This document shows positions 29,363 to 36,506 of a stretch of 39,294 nt of DNA, piece after piece. Position 1 is the stretch's first letter. Every line of letters starts with the position of its first letter. The position numbers and the translations under genes were made by a program. A model generated the notes under the pieces. That model was given only the letters and a program-made list of their open reading frames with translations. It was not told where the DNA came from and did no database searches. The stretch comes from a virus: positions 1 through 39,294 of the IMG/VR virus record IMGVR_UViG_3300015199_000007; one strand, given 5' to 3'.

Positions 29363-29614
29363 ATGGCAGGTAAATCGGTTACGCCGCAGACGGATAGGAC
29401 GCGCCATCGCGCAGCGGAGGATGCGAAGCGGAAGCGGACGCGGAAGGCGCGTGGCGAGATCCACGCGGCGATGGACGTGGCGGCCCGTATGAAGCGGTCC
29501 CGGAGGAAGGGCACGTCAGACATCGCAGCCAACTTGGCAATGCTCGGCTGGCACCAGGTCGACTGGTCGCCGGGCGCGGACGTGCTCGAGAAGTTCGAGC
29601 GGATCGCCGCCTGA
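29363..29614 (+). CDS. Hypothetical basic protein (83 aa)
   Basis: ATG 29363 lies behind GGAAGGGG. The N-terminal two thirds are very basic (RTRHRAAEDAKRKRTRKARG), the rest helical (SDIAANLAMLGWHQVDWSPG). A DNA-binding role is plausible from charge only. The last base is shared with the next start. Confidence 0.5.
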   Translation: MAGKSVTPQTDRTRHRAAEDAKRKRTRKARGEIHAAMDVAARMKRSRRKGTSDIAANLAMLGWHQVDWSPGADVLEKFERIAA

Positions 29615-29796
29615 TGGGTTCGTTCCGCGTCGTCGCGCAGGACTGCCCGATCGGTGTTTGTGTCTTCGGACGATGCGCCGAGCGCGGCAGATGGCCGGAT
29701 GCGAAGCCGTGCGTCCGCGGCTCCGGGCACGAGGGTACGCACTTCGACGGCGACGACACAACTTGGTACACAAAGACCCAACCCGAAGGAGCCTAA
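29614..29796 (+). CDS. Hypothetical protein (60 aa)
   Basis: The start overlaps the previous stop. Cysteines in CPIGVCVFGRCAERGRW and KPCVRGSGHEGTHFDGDD suggest a small disulfide or metal-bound fold. No family recognised. It overlaps SSB by one base. Confidence 0.5.
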   Translation: MGSFRVVAQDCPIGVCVFGRCAERGRWPDAKPCVRGSGHEGTHFDGDDTTWYTKTQPEGA

Positions 29797-30173
29797 TGTC
29801 TGGCATTTCGACATGCGTAGTCGCAGGGAATATCACGCGCGACCCCGAGCTGAACGATCGCGGAACTGTGCTCAGTTTCAGTGTCGCGGTGAATCGATAT
29901 GAGAAGGACCGCGATGGCACGGCAGGCGAAGCCGTCCACTTCTTTGACGTGCGCGTACTCGGCGCCCGCGCGAAGGGGCTCGCCACGTTCCTTGTCAAGG
30001 GGCAGGGCGTGACCGTGCAGGGTGATCTCGTGCAGGAGAAGTGGGAGAAGGACGGGCAGAAGCGGACTGCGGTGCGCATTCTGGCGCGCGAAGTGGTCAC
30101 GCATGGCAAGGCAGATGGCGCCAGCAAGTCGAGCCCGGTCGTGCAGCGCGAGTCCGCACCGGATCTGTTCTAG
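29796..30173 (+). CDS. ssb: Single-stranded DNA-binding protein
   Basis: The 125-aa protein has the OB-fold pattern of bacterial SSB: VVAGNITRDPELNDRGTVLSFSVAVNRY, then HFFDVRVLGARAKGLATFLVKGQGVTVQGDL. The C-terminus ends APDLF, a shortened version of the acidic tip (DDDIPF-type) that recruits partner proteins. It would protect single strands in replication and recombination. It starts in an AATG overlap with the previous gene. Confidence 0.9.
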   Translation: MSGISTCVVAGNITRDPELNDRGTVLSFSVAVNRYEKDRDGTAGEAVHFFDVRVLGARAKGLATFLVKGQGVTVQGDLVQEKWEKDGQKRTAVRILAREVVTHGKADGASKSSPVVQRESAPDLF

Positions 30174-30175
30174 AA

Positions 30176-30361
30176 ATGTTTAGCAAAAGGGTATCAACGC
30201 GCTACGGCGGGCAGGCACATGTGTCGGGAAGTGCGGGGACTATCCGTCTCTGGCAGTCCTTCCCGTATGAACTGGCCAGAGACGGCGATATGGACATGTC
30301 CCCGGCACAGTCCAGGCGGCTACGGAAGGCGCTCAAGCGCGCCGAGAGGGCTGCCCGATGA
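30176..30361 (+). CDS. Hypothetical basic protein (61 aa)
   Basis: ATG 30176 is 2 bases after the SSB stop. The C-terminus is basic and helical (SRRLRKALKRAERAAR), the middle contains IRLWQSFPYELARDGD. No family recognised. It overlaps the next gene by ATGA. Confidence 0.45.
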   Translation: MFSKRVSTRYGGQAHVSGSAGTIRLWQSFPYELARDGDMDMSPAQSRRLRKALKRAERAAR

Positions 30362-30588
30362 CAGGCTACCGGCCAATCATCCGCACCGCACGATTCATCG
30401 CCAAGCCATGCCCTCACCTTGGGGGCGATCACGCAATCCTCTGCGCGGGCGGCGGGCGCCTACTTGGGGACGTTCACCAGATGACGCACAACGGCATGTT
30501 CCAGCTTTGGGATGGTGTCGGGTACGGCCGCAACTATAGGACGCTGACGTGCGCGGCAAACGCGCTGTGCGTGGCTCAGCATGTCTAG
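30358..30588 (+). CDS. Hypothetical protein (76 aa)
   Basis: The start overlaps the previous stop. Beta-type pattern with histidines and cysteines (CPHLGGDHAILCAGGG, MTHNGMFQLWDGVGY). No family recognised. Ends 8 bases inside the next gene. Confidence 0.45.
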   Translation: MTGYRPIIRTARFIAKPCPHLGGDHAILCAGGGRLLGDVHQMTHNGMFQLWDGVGYGRNYRTLTCAANALCVAQHV

Positions 30589-30850
30589 GACCATGATCGA
30601 CGTTGTGGAAGCGGCTGAGGCGGCACACATCGCCGCCCGGCTAGCATGGCTGTACCCAGACGATCCCGACATGCAGGAGGCCGTAAGTGATGCGGTGCTC
30701 GGACTGTCAGGGCATCGGATCTCCTATGTGGACCTTGTGGTTCGCAAGATCGACATGGGTTGCGGGCTCGACATCGAGCAGGCGCGGCGTGCCGTGGCCG
30801 AGGATTTCCGGCTGATAGCTGACCGGCTGTACGCGGGCGAGGCATGCTGA
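30581..30850 (+). CDS. Hypothetical helical protein (89 aa)
   Basis: ATG 30581 or 30593. The product is acidic and helical (VVEAAEAAHIAARLAWLYPDDPDMQEAV, DIEQARRAVAEDFRLIADRLY). No family recognised. Confidence 0.5.
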   Translation: MSRTMIDVVEAAEAAHIAARLAWLYPDDPDMQEAVSDAVLGLSGHRISYVDLVVRKIDMGCGLDIEQARRAVAEDFRLIADRLYAGEAC

Positions 30851-31152
30851 TGGACATGTGCTCGGTCTGCGAGACGCCCGAAGGGTGCTCATCTCAGAGG
30901 CTTTGCGTCGTGTCTGCGGGATGGGAGTTTCAGATCAGCGGCGGGGCCGGCAACCCCTACACGCGCAGCGGCGAATACCGCGTCGGCGCGGACCCACACG
31001 CACGGCGGGCCAACGTCGAAGCGCGCCTCGAACGCCTCGAAACGTTCGCGGCCGGTATCAGGTGCGGCATCTGTCATGTGTCCGTGGCGATCCCTGCTGT
31101 GGGCGCGTGCAGGGCTTGCACGCGCATAGCGGTCGAGCGGATGGCTGGCTGA
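30850..31152 (+). CDS. Protein with Cys pairs, possible zinc binding (100 aa)
   Basis: ATG 30850 shares a base with the previous stop; an ATG at 30844 is also in frame. CSVCE near the N-terminus and CGICH plus CRACT near the C-terminus bracket a helical middle (HARRANVEARLERLETFAAG). This could be a zinc ribbon with an inserted coiled coil. Function unknown. Confidence 0.5.
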   Translation: MDMCSVCETPEGCSSQRLCVVSAGWEFQISGGAGNPYTRSGEYRVGADPHARRANVEARLERLETFAAGIRCGICHVSVAIPAVGACRACTRIAVERMAG

Positions 31153-31745
31153 TGGTTGCCCGTCATCCGCGGCAGAAAGCGATCCTAACGTTGCGCGAGC
31201 GCGTCCGTAAAATCGAGGTTGGCTCACCGCGCGTTGTGCCGCCCGCCGCGGGCGGCCTGGAACTGGCGCTCTGGCAAGGCATCTGCGCCGTGGACAGTTC
31301 GTCGGGCATCATAAAGCTGGCCGACACGCCTGTAATGGGCAGTAGCGGTATCACGTCTCCCGGCGCTGCCGGGCCCGGCAGCGGCACGTTTTATGTGCTC
31401 CCAAATATCGAGACGGTAATGTTCGCGCGCATCGTCTTCAGCATGCCCGCGCAGCCGATCATAGCGAACACCGCGACGATGCACGTTTCCCTAGGGGTAA
31501 GCCAGTCGCGGTTACCGTCGAGCGTGCCCGGCGCGTCAAACACACTTAGCTTTCCGGGGCATGTGTTTGGCCATGTTGCCAACTTCGTGACTGGAACTAT
31601 GGAAGCACAGTTCACCATACCGCTGCTGAATTTCTTCAGCGGTGATGTGTATATAGTCATGCGGGCGCAGGTGTTCACACCAGGCGACGAAACCGTAACG
31701 TTGCCGGCCACAGTGTTTGCTATCGTGGCCGTGGAGCAGCGATGA
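31152..31745 (+). CDS. Beta-rich protein, possibly virion-associated (197 aa)
   Basis: The start overlaps the previous stop. After a basic helical start (QKAILTLRERVRKIE) the rest is glycine, serine and proline rich with beta strands (VMFARIVFSMPAQPIIA, ATMHVSLGVSQSRLPSSVPG, ETVTLPATVFAIVAVEQR), like structural proteins rather than early proteins. Bases 31501-31529 are an exact inverted copy of 29 bases in the endolysin gene. It overlaps the endonuclease gene by ATGA. Confidence 0.5.
   Translation: MVARHPRQKAILTLRERVRKIEVGSPRVVPPAAGGLELALWQGICAVDSSSGIIKLADTPVMGSSGITSPGAAGPGSGTFYVLPNIETVMFARIVFSMPAQPIIANTATMHVSLGVSQSRLPSSVPGASNTLSFPGHVFGHVANFVTGTMEAQFTIPLLNFFSGDVYIVMRAQVFTPGDETVTLPATVFAIVAVEQR
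31501..31529. repeat. 29-bp inverted repeat shared with the endolysin gene
   Basis: The reverse complement is identical to 36844-36872. Similarity continues a few bases past one end with mismatches. The host gene reads it as SQSRLPSSVP, the endolysin as GTLDGNRDW. Confidence 0.9.
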
Positions 31746-32095
31746 CACGCATCTGGACATGCCGCCGCCAATCGCGCGGCCTGAAATGCGGTGCCGTGAA
31801 TCCGCTGCGCAACCGGAACTGCATGGGTTGTGGGAAGCCGCGGCCCGCGACGAAGCGGCCCGCGCACATGGGCGCGCTCGATATGCCGTATGAGGCCTGG
31901 GTCGAGCGGTTCGGGGATGTGTGCGGGATCTGCGGGCGCACGGCGTCCGCTACCCGACGCCTAGATAGGGACCACGACCATAGGACAGGCGAGCCACGCG
32001 GTTTGCTGTGTGCGCTTGATAATCGTTCGCTGCCACGCCATGTCACGACCGAATGGCTACTCGCTGCACACGCATATCTAACGAGGGAGCTGTGA
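31742..32095 (+). CDS. Endonuclease VII-like resolvase with N-terminal zinc finger
   Basis: The 117-aa product has a RanBP2-type finger at residues 5-33 (W-T-C ... C16 ... C27-x2-C30) fused to a recombination endonuclease VII domain: CGICG (61-65), RRLDRDHDHRTGEPRGLLC (72-90) with the D-x-D-H active-site region, and LDNRSLPRH with the catalytic Asn. This His-Me finger nuclease cuts branched DNA, for example before packaging. The added finger probably helps DNA binding. Confidence 0.85.
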   Translation: MTRIWTCRRQSRGLKCGAVNPLRNRNCMGCGKPRPATKRPAHMGALDMPYEAWVERFGDVCGICGRTASATRRLDRDHDHRTGEPRGLLCALDNRSLPRHVTTEWLLAAHAYLTREL

Positions 32096-32096
32096 A

Positions 32097-32924
32097 GTGC
32101 TGACTGCGTTGCCTGACGGTTCATCCTGGACTTCTACGCCCGGCGACGCGCGGTCATCCGTGGGCGCATGGTTCGAGGCCGCATACGGGCGCTGGCAGCG
32201 TGATCGTGGCGAGCGCCAACTGTACGCCGAGCATGTTCGCGCAACGTGCGTCCGTGAATCCGGGTATGAGGATCTGCTCGGGCTACCCGTGGGCTTGTGT
32301 CCGCGACGACGCAACTGTTGGGAGTCCACGCCGTGGACAGACCCGCAGCGGCGCGTGCGGCTCGTGTGGGCCGGTGGGGATGTTCGACTCGCGGATGGTG
32401 GCGCGCTTGCCTACTATGCGCACCGGGACGGGCGACCCTACCCGTACCGGGCGCCGCGCCATGAGCGCGCCACGGCGGCCGACAGGCTCGACGCGGCGCA
32501 ACGCCGAGAACTGCTCGACTCCGCGACAATCCACGCGATGATGCCCGCAAGTAAGCACATCCTGACGATGCAGGATGCCCGCGACTACGCGGACGCGGCG
32601 CCCGGTACGGCATGGCTTCGGGAGTATGGCGCTAATACGTTTGACGCGGTGTCGCGTGCGTGCGCATCAGTCGGGCTGTGCATGGCCGATGTCATGCCGG
32701 CACTGTCATCTAAGGGGCGGCCAACCCTCAAAGCGGCCAAGGTGCGGCAGGATGCGCTCGTCGCAATGGCTCCCCTATTCACTGAGGTTTGCTCGTATGT
32801 GGACGGCGCCGCGGTGTTCGGGATGCACGCGGACCGCTTCGCTATGGCCATCGCAACGGCTAAGGGTAGGGTTGCTAACACGCCGTTGCAGGATGTTGCG
32901 GCTACCGCAACGATCGGCGGCTAG
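32097..32924 (+). CDS. Hypothetical protein (275 aa)
   Basis: GTG 32097 is one base after the nuclease stop. The N-terminal half has many basic and aromatic residues (EAAYGRWQRDRGERQLYAEHV, AYYAHRDGRPYPYRAPRHERAT); the C-terminal half is helical with repeated HTH-like segments (SVGLCMADVMPALSSKGRPTLKAAKVRQ, MAIATAKGRVANTPLQDVAA). No family recognised. It may be a DNA-binding replication protein since helicase and primase follow. An operator motif lies at its very end. Confidence 0.45.
   Translation: MLTALPDGSSWTSTPGDARSSVGAWFEAAYGRWQRDRGERQLYAEHVRATCVRESGYEDLLGLPVGLCPRRRNCWESTPWTDPQRRVRLVWAGGDVRLADGGALAYYAHRDGRPYPYRAPRHERATAADRLDAAQRRELLDSATIHAMMPASKHILTMQDARDYADAAPGTAWLREYGANTFDAVSRACASVGLCMADVMPALSSKGRPTLKAAKVRQDALVAMAPLFTEVCSYVDGAAVFGMHADRFAMAIATAKGRVANTPLQDVAATATIGG
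32896..32910. promoter_or_regulatory. Operator-like site before the helicase gene
   Basis: TTGCGGCTACCGCAA has 6-bp symmetric arms. It lies in the last codons of the 32097 gene, 156 bp before the helicase, where a road-block could cut off replication-gene expression in a lysogen. Confidence 0.5.
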
Positions 32925-33004
32925 CGGCCCGCAGCGGCCCGGTGCCCTCGTCAACGGCGAGTGTAAACGGCGCACGGAAACCTAGCAGGCACACTAGCCA
33001 GACA

Positions 33005-33042
33005 CACCGGCCCGGACACCGCAAATGCGATCCGGGCCGGTG
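33005..33042 (+). terminator. Hairpin upstream of the helicase gene
   Basis: A perfect 12-bp stem (CACCGGCCCGGA 33005-33016, TCCGGGCCGGTG 33031-33042) with a 14-base loop fills most of the 141-bp gap. No T run follows. It could be an intrinsic pause site or a structured leader of the helicase mRNA. Confidence 0.5.
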
Positions 33043-33065
33043 ACGTTGAAAGGACGTGACCGCCG

Positions 33066-34133
33066 ATGCCGCTTGACTGGGTTGACCTTGCCAGCGTCCT
33101 AGACCAGCCCGACCCGCCCGCCGACTATTTGATCGAGGAGGGCGCAAGTCGAGGACTCCTCGAACGCGGCACCATCACCATTCTGGGCGCCGAGTCGGGC
33201 GCCGGCAAATCAATGGTGGTTGGCGCGCTCGCCGTGGCGATGACCGAGGGAGCCATGTGGCTCGGCCGTCAGGTGAAGCCCGGCCGCGTGCTCTACATCG
33301 ACGGCGAAATGCCCGCCCGCCTAGCAGCCACACGGCTGCGCGCATTCGGGCTCACGAGCGACGGCGCCGCACGGCTTCGGCTCGCCTGCCGGCCCGGCAT
33401 AACCATCATGGACTCGGACGATTTGCGCGACCTGCGGGAGGCTGTGGCCGAGCACCGCACGGACCTTCTGATCCTCGACACGGCCATGAGTTTGACTGAG
33501 GGCTTAGACCCGATGGATAACGGGGGGGTTACGGCGCTCTACAGCCGCCGGCTCGGCCCGATCGCCGCGGATTTCGACTGCGCCATCCTTATCACGCACC
33601 ATGAGCGGAAGCGCGACGAGAAGGCGGAGCGTGGCGCGTCCGCGTCCGCCGGCGCGCTACTTGGCGCGCAAGCGTGGAGGGCACGAGCCGATTCGCAATG
33701 GGCGCTCGAAGTGGAGCCGGACCCATCTAGCGTGCGTCACACTATCGACGGGCAGGTGGAGCGCTACAACGTGCGGATGCGATTCCCCAAAAATCGGGAG
33801 TCGGGGGACCGGAGCAAGAATGAGCAGGTGACTATCGAGTCGTTGCATGACTACGAGTCGGGTTCGCTTCGCTGGATGACAGTTTCGACGGACCGCGAGG
33901 TTCCGACGCCCCCGAACGCGGCGCAGCGTGCCACATGGTGCCGCGCGGTTGCGCATATCGTCGAGGCTGCGGGCGGCACGGTTACCGTGGACACTATCGC
34001 AGAGAAGCTGAGCACGCATCCGACCGCGGCGCAGCTTTGCAAGGGGCTGGCGCACATGATTGGTAGTGGCCAGCTTCTGCAGCCTACGGCGAACGTGCTC
34101 GCGTTGCCGACGACGAAGATCGGGGGCGTCTGA
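33066..34133 (+). CDS. RepA-like replicative helicase / RecA-fold ATPase
   Basis: The 355-aa product has Walker A GAESGAGKS (41-49), a strand LYIDGEM (76-82) and Walker B LLILDTA (134-140). LITHHERKRD follows as sensor region, as in RepA/DnaB-type hexameric ATPases with an AAA_25 core. The C-terminal 90 residues look like a winged helix (WCRAVAHIVEAAGGTVTVDTI). It should unwind DNA at the phage fork, together with the primase at 34420. Confidence 0.82.
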   Translation: MPLDWVDLASVLDQPDPPADYLIEEGASRGLLERGTITILGAESGAGKSMVVGALAVAMTEGAMWLGRQVKPGRVLYIDGEMPARLAATRLRAFGLTSDGAARLRLACRPGITIMDSDDLRDLREAVAEHRTDLLILDTAMSLTEGLDPMDNGGVTALYSRRLGPIAADFDCAILITHHERKRDEKAERGASASAGALLGAQAWRARADSQWALEVEPDPSSVRHTIDGQVERYNVRMRFPKNRESGDRSKNEQVTIESLHDYESGSLRWMTVSTDREVPTPPNAAQRATWCRAVAHIVEAAGGTVTVDTIAEKLSTHPTAAQLCKGLAHMIGSGQLLQPTANVLALPTTKIGGV

Positions 34134-34150
34134 TAGCGCCCCGCCGATGT

Positions 34151-34402
34151 TTGCAGCGCGGTTGCGGGGCGCTAATCCCCCGCGGCACGTTCTGCCCGGC
34201 TCACCGGCCTTACGGCCGCGGCTGGGCTTCGCTATCAGGGCTCGTGCTCGCACGCGATAGTTACCGTTGCTTCGTTCCGGGTTGCCGTGTGCGGGCTTCG
34301 ACTGTGGATCACATTATCCCGACGAGTCAGGGTGGCACGGACACGGCGGGCAACTGTCGCGCCGCCTGTCGCCAGCATAATAGTTCACGCGGCGGGGTGT
34401 AG
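34151..34402 (+). CDS. HNH endonuclease (83 aa)
   Basis: The HNH motif is clear: C40 and C45 zinc knuckle, DHIIP (53-57), N68, C73 and HN (76-77). An N-terminal half-knuckle is seen (CGALIPRGTFCPAH). TTG 34151 is used provisionally; the frame is open upstream to a CTG at 34130 overlapping the helicase stop, which would add 7 residues. It may nick DNA during packaging or replication. HNH nucleases also occur as selfish genes. Confidence 0.8.
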   Translation: MQRGCGALIPRGTFCPAHRPYGRGWASLSGLVLARDSYRCFVPGCRVRASTVDHIIPTSQGGTDTAGNCRAACRQHNSSRGGV

Positions 34403-34419
34403 CGAGAGGAGGGCGCGTA

Positions 34420-35394
34420 ATGGACGCCGAGCACTTCCTGCGTGAGCTGTGGGGTGATAAGCCGTGCGGCTTCACGCAACTTTGGGAAATGGCGACGCGG
34501 CGGTCATGCTACTTAGACCCGCGAACGCCGAATGTGAACCGGGCAATCCTCGCTAAGGTGGCGGGGGCGCCCAATGTCTATCATGCGGTCGGGCTTGGGC
34601 CTGTCGACTGCGGCCGATCACGGCGGACTCATGCCGCGGACGTGTGCGCGATCCCTGGACTCTGGCTGGACATCGACGTGAACCACGACGGGCGCAAGTC
34701 CACGGACGGCGTACCGGACATCGACGCGGCACATGAGCTTGCCGGCGCGTTCCTGCCGCCCACCATCCTCATCCATTCGGGGCGGGGCTTGCACGCATAC
34801 TATCTTTTTGCGGATGGCGCATGGTGCTTCGGTGGCGATGCGGCTAACCGCGACGCCACGAACATGGCGTGGGGATGGTATGAGGCGCATCGTAAGGTAT
34901 GCAGGCTGTGGGGTTGGGGCCTAGGTGGCACCCATGATCTGGCTCGACTTCTGAGGCTCCCTGGGACTGTGAACGCGAAAGACCCGCGCAGCCCGGTCCC
35001 GGTGCGGGTGATCCTCCCCGATGGTCCGCGGCACACGCTGCCAGACCTGGCGCGCGTTTGCGCGGCGGCCGGCTCGGCGCCCGCGGCAACGTGGCACGGG
35101 GACGGGGCGCTGATCTTCGATGACGCGCCCGAGTGGCTGACGCCACTCCTGCGGGACGCTAAAGGCGTGCGGATGGCGTTCGAGCACGATCCCGCGCGCG
35201 AGGGATGGAGCTGTAGCGAATGGGATCTGGCGCTCGCCACGCGCGGCGCCGAACCGAAGCTCGGGCTCGATGATGCGCAGCTCGCATCGCTGATCGTGGC
35301 GCATCGTCGGGCGCATGGTGCCGATGAACGTAAGACGACCCGCGGAGCCTACTTGTCTGTCACAGTGGCTAAGGCGCGGGCGCGGCAACGCTAA
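34420..35394 (+). CDS. AEP-type DNA primase (prim-pol family)
   Basis: The 324-aa product carries the archaeo-eukaryotic primase signatures: LWLDIDVNHDG with D84 and D86, the catalytic acids; HSGRGLHAYYLF with H125; and HDLARLLRLPGTVNAKDP, the conserved R-containing motif. It would make primers, possibly also extend them. Helicase, HNH and primase form a compact block. ATG 34420 follows AGAGGAGG. Confidence 0.82.
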   Translation: MDAEHFLRELWGDKPCGFTQLWEMATRRSCYLDPRTPNVNRAILAKVAGAPNVYHAVGLGPVDCGRSRRTHAADVCAIPGLWLDIDVNHDGRKSTDGVPDIDAAHELAGAFLPPTILIHSGRGLHAYYLFADGAWCFGGDAANRDATNMAWGWYEAHRKVCRLWGWGLGGTHDLARLLRLPGTVNAKDPRSPVPVRVILPDGPRHTLPDLARVCAAAGSAPAATWHGDGALIFDDAPEWLTPLLRDAKGVRMAFEHDPAREGWSCSEWDLALATRGAEPKLGLDDAQLASLIVAHRRAHGADERKTTRGAYLSVTVAKARARQR

Positions 35395-35576
35395 TGGATG
35401 GGAGCCACGCTATGGACACTTGCAAGGCTAAGAATGGTTCGCTGTTCGATTGCACGGCTGACTGCGCCCTTCCGTGGCTCTGCCCGGCGTCCCAGTGTTT
35501 TGACGCGGCGCGTGCCGAGTACGTTCGTCGCAACCGCGAGGCGATGGTCTGCAAGATGCGCCGGGCCGCAGAGTAA
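35394..35576 (+). CDS. Cys-rich small protein (60 aa)
   Basis: ATG 35394 overlaps the primase stop; ATG 35412 is also possible. Cysteines in DTCKAKNGSLFDCTADCALPWLCPASQC suggest metal binding or a small disulfide fold. The C-terminus is helical and basic. No family recognised. Confidence 0.5.
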   Translation: MDGSHAMDTCKAKNGSLFDCTADCALPWLCPASQCFDAARAEYVRRNREAMVCKMRRAAE

Positions 35577-35580
35577 GCCC

Positions 35581-35970
35581 GTGGACCGGCGCAGGCCGTA
35601 TGTCGCGCTCGATATCGAGTATTTGGGACGTGACCGTATCGAGGCTATGTTCGACGGACACGCACACGCTGGTCCGTATGCGTTTCTGGCGTTGATCCTA
35701 GAGGCGGGGAAGCCGCACAATGTGGGCCGCCCGCTAACGATGCGGTTCCGAGCGTTTGCCCGCCTGGCGCGGTGCCCGGAGGATGTGGCACGGGCGATCT
35801 TCGCTACGGCGATCGGGGAAGGGCTGCTCACTGTCGTTGCTATCACGGGCGACGGGTTTACGGTTACCTTCCCGGACGCCGCGGGCTGGGAGGCGCGCAC
35901 CGCGCCCCTGACGGCGGCGGAGCGCGCACATAACTACCGCGGCCGGCAAGCCGCGTCACGGGCTACGTGA
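35581..35970 (+). CDS. Probable replication initiator (winged-helix, 129 aa)
   Basis: GTG 35581 is 4 bases after the previous stop. The product resembles N-terminal domains of phage replisome organisers: a start RRRPYVALDIEYLGRDRI, a helical middle LTMRFRAFARLARCPEDVARAIFATAIGEGLL and a wing VVAITGDGFTVTF. The last codons run into long repeats that look like its own binding sites, as in lambda O. Assigned by pattern and context. Confidence 0.55.
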   Translation: MDRRRPYVALDIEYLGRDRIEAMFDGHAHAGPYAFLALILEAGKPHNVGRPLTMRFRAFARLARCPEDVARAIFATAIGEGLLTVVAITGDGFTVTFPDAAGWEARTAPLTAAERAHNYRGRQAASRAT

Positions 35971-36063
35971 CGCGTCACGTTCGCGTCACGGCCTGCGTGA
36001 CGCGTCACGTTCGCGTCACGCAATATCACGCGCGAACGACAGAGACAGAGGCAGAGACAGAGT
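35967..36063. other. Candidate replication origin with iterons
   Basis: A 24-bp unit at 35967-35990 is repeated exactly at 35997-36020, a 30-bp period. Each contains the palindrome GTGACGCGTCAC plus a further CGTCACG. Additional CGTCACG copies flank them (35954-35960, part of 36026-36032). A purine-rich tract of GACAGA-type repeats (36038-36062) follows and could be an unwinding or loading site. It overlaps the end of the initiator-like gene. Confidence 0.6.
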
Positions 36064-36064
36064 A

Positions 36065-36086
36065 GCTAAGCCCTAAAGGGCTTAGC
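36065..36086 (+). terminator. Hairpin between origin and lysis genes
   Basis: A perfect 9-bp stem GCTAAGCCC (36065-36073), tetraloop TAAA, GGGCTTAGC (36078-36086). No T run. It may end replication-gene transcripts or form part of the origin. Confidence 0.5.
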
Positions 36087-36113
36087 ATACCAACTACAGA
36101 GGAGGCCGTCACA

Positions 36114-36506
36114 ATGGAGCCGAAACGCCCGAGCATCACGCCCGCACAAATCCCGATGTTCCTCGGAGTCATCGCTGAAGGGCTGCACGCCTTCGGCGTG
36201 TTCACGCTCACGAAGGCGCAGACCACGAGCCTGACGCAGATGGCGACGCTCGCAGTCGGCGCCGGCCTCGTTGACGCGATCCTGCGCGGCTTCCGCAACA
36301 TCGGGCTCCGCCCCGCCGCCGTGAACGCGCCTAAGCCATCCTCCGTCGTTGCGGTTGCCGCAACGCCCGTTCTATCCTCCCCGGCCACGCCTGCCGTCAC
36401 GGACGCTCCCAGCGCCCCCGCAGCGGCATTCGTGCCGTTCATCGTCGACACAACCGCGAGCGACGCGAACGCGCAGGACGCTTCGCCCGCACCGGCCGTC
36501 GCCTGA
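36114..36506 (+). CDS. Putative holin (130 aa)
   Basis: ATG 36114 follows AGAGGAGG. There are two hydrophobic segments at about residues 13-32 (IPMFLGVIAEGLHAFGVFTL) and 43-60 (MATLAVGAGLVDAILRGF), then a long alanine/proline-rich tail (68-130). This matches small phage holins and the gene overlaps the endolysin by one base. It would form the lesions that let the endolysin act and time lysis. Confidence 0.7.
   Translation: MEPKRPSITPAQIPMFLGVIAEGLHAFGVFTLTKAQTTSLTQMATLAVGAGLVDAILRGFRNIGLRPAAVNAPKPSSVVAVAATPVLSSPATPAVTDAPSAPAAAFVPFIVDTTASDANAQDASPAPAVA
36349..36363. promoter_or_regulatory. Operator-like site inside the holin gene
   Basis: TTGCGGTTGCCGCAA, nearly the perfect palindrome, is encoded in the low-complexity tail where the coding constraint is weak. 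It precedes the endolysin and could act as a road-block in the lysogen. Confidence 0.5.

Noticed and set aside
29113-29814. 233-aa minus-strand ORF across several small genes
   Set aside because: It spans four coupled plus-strand genes with ribosome binding sites and an operator; composition is shadow-like.
35967-36020. CRISPR array
   Set aside because: Only two 24-bp units with a 6-bp gap and internal palindromes; no spacers and no cas genes. The layout fits origin iterons.
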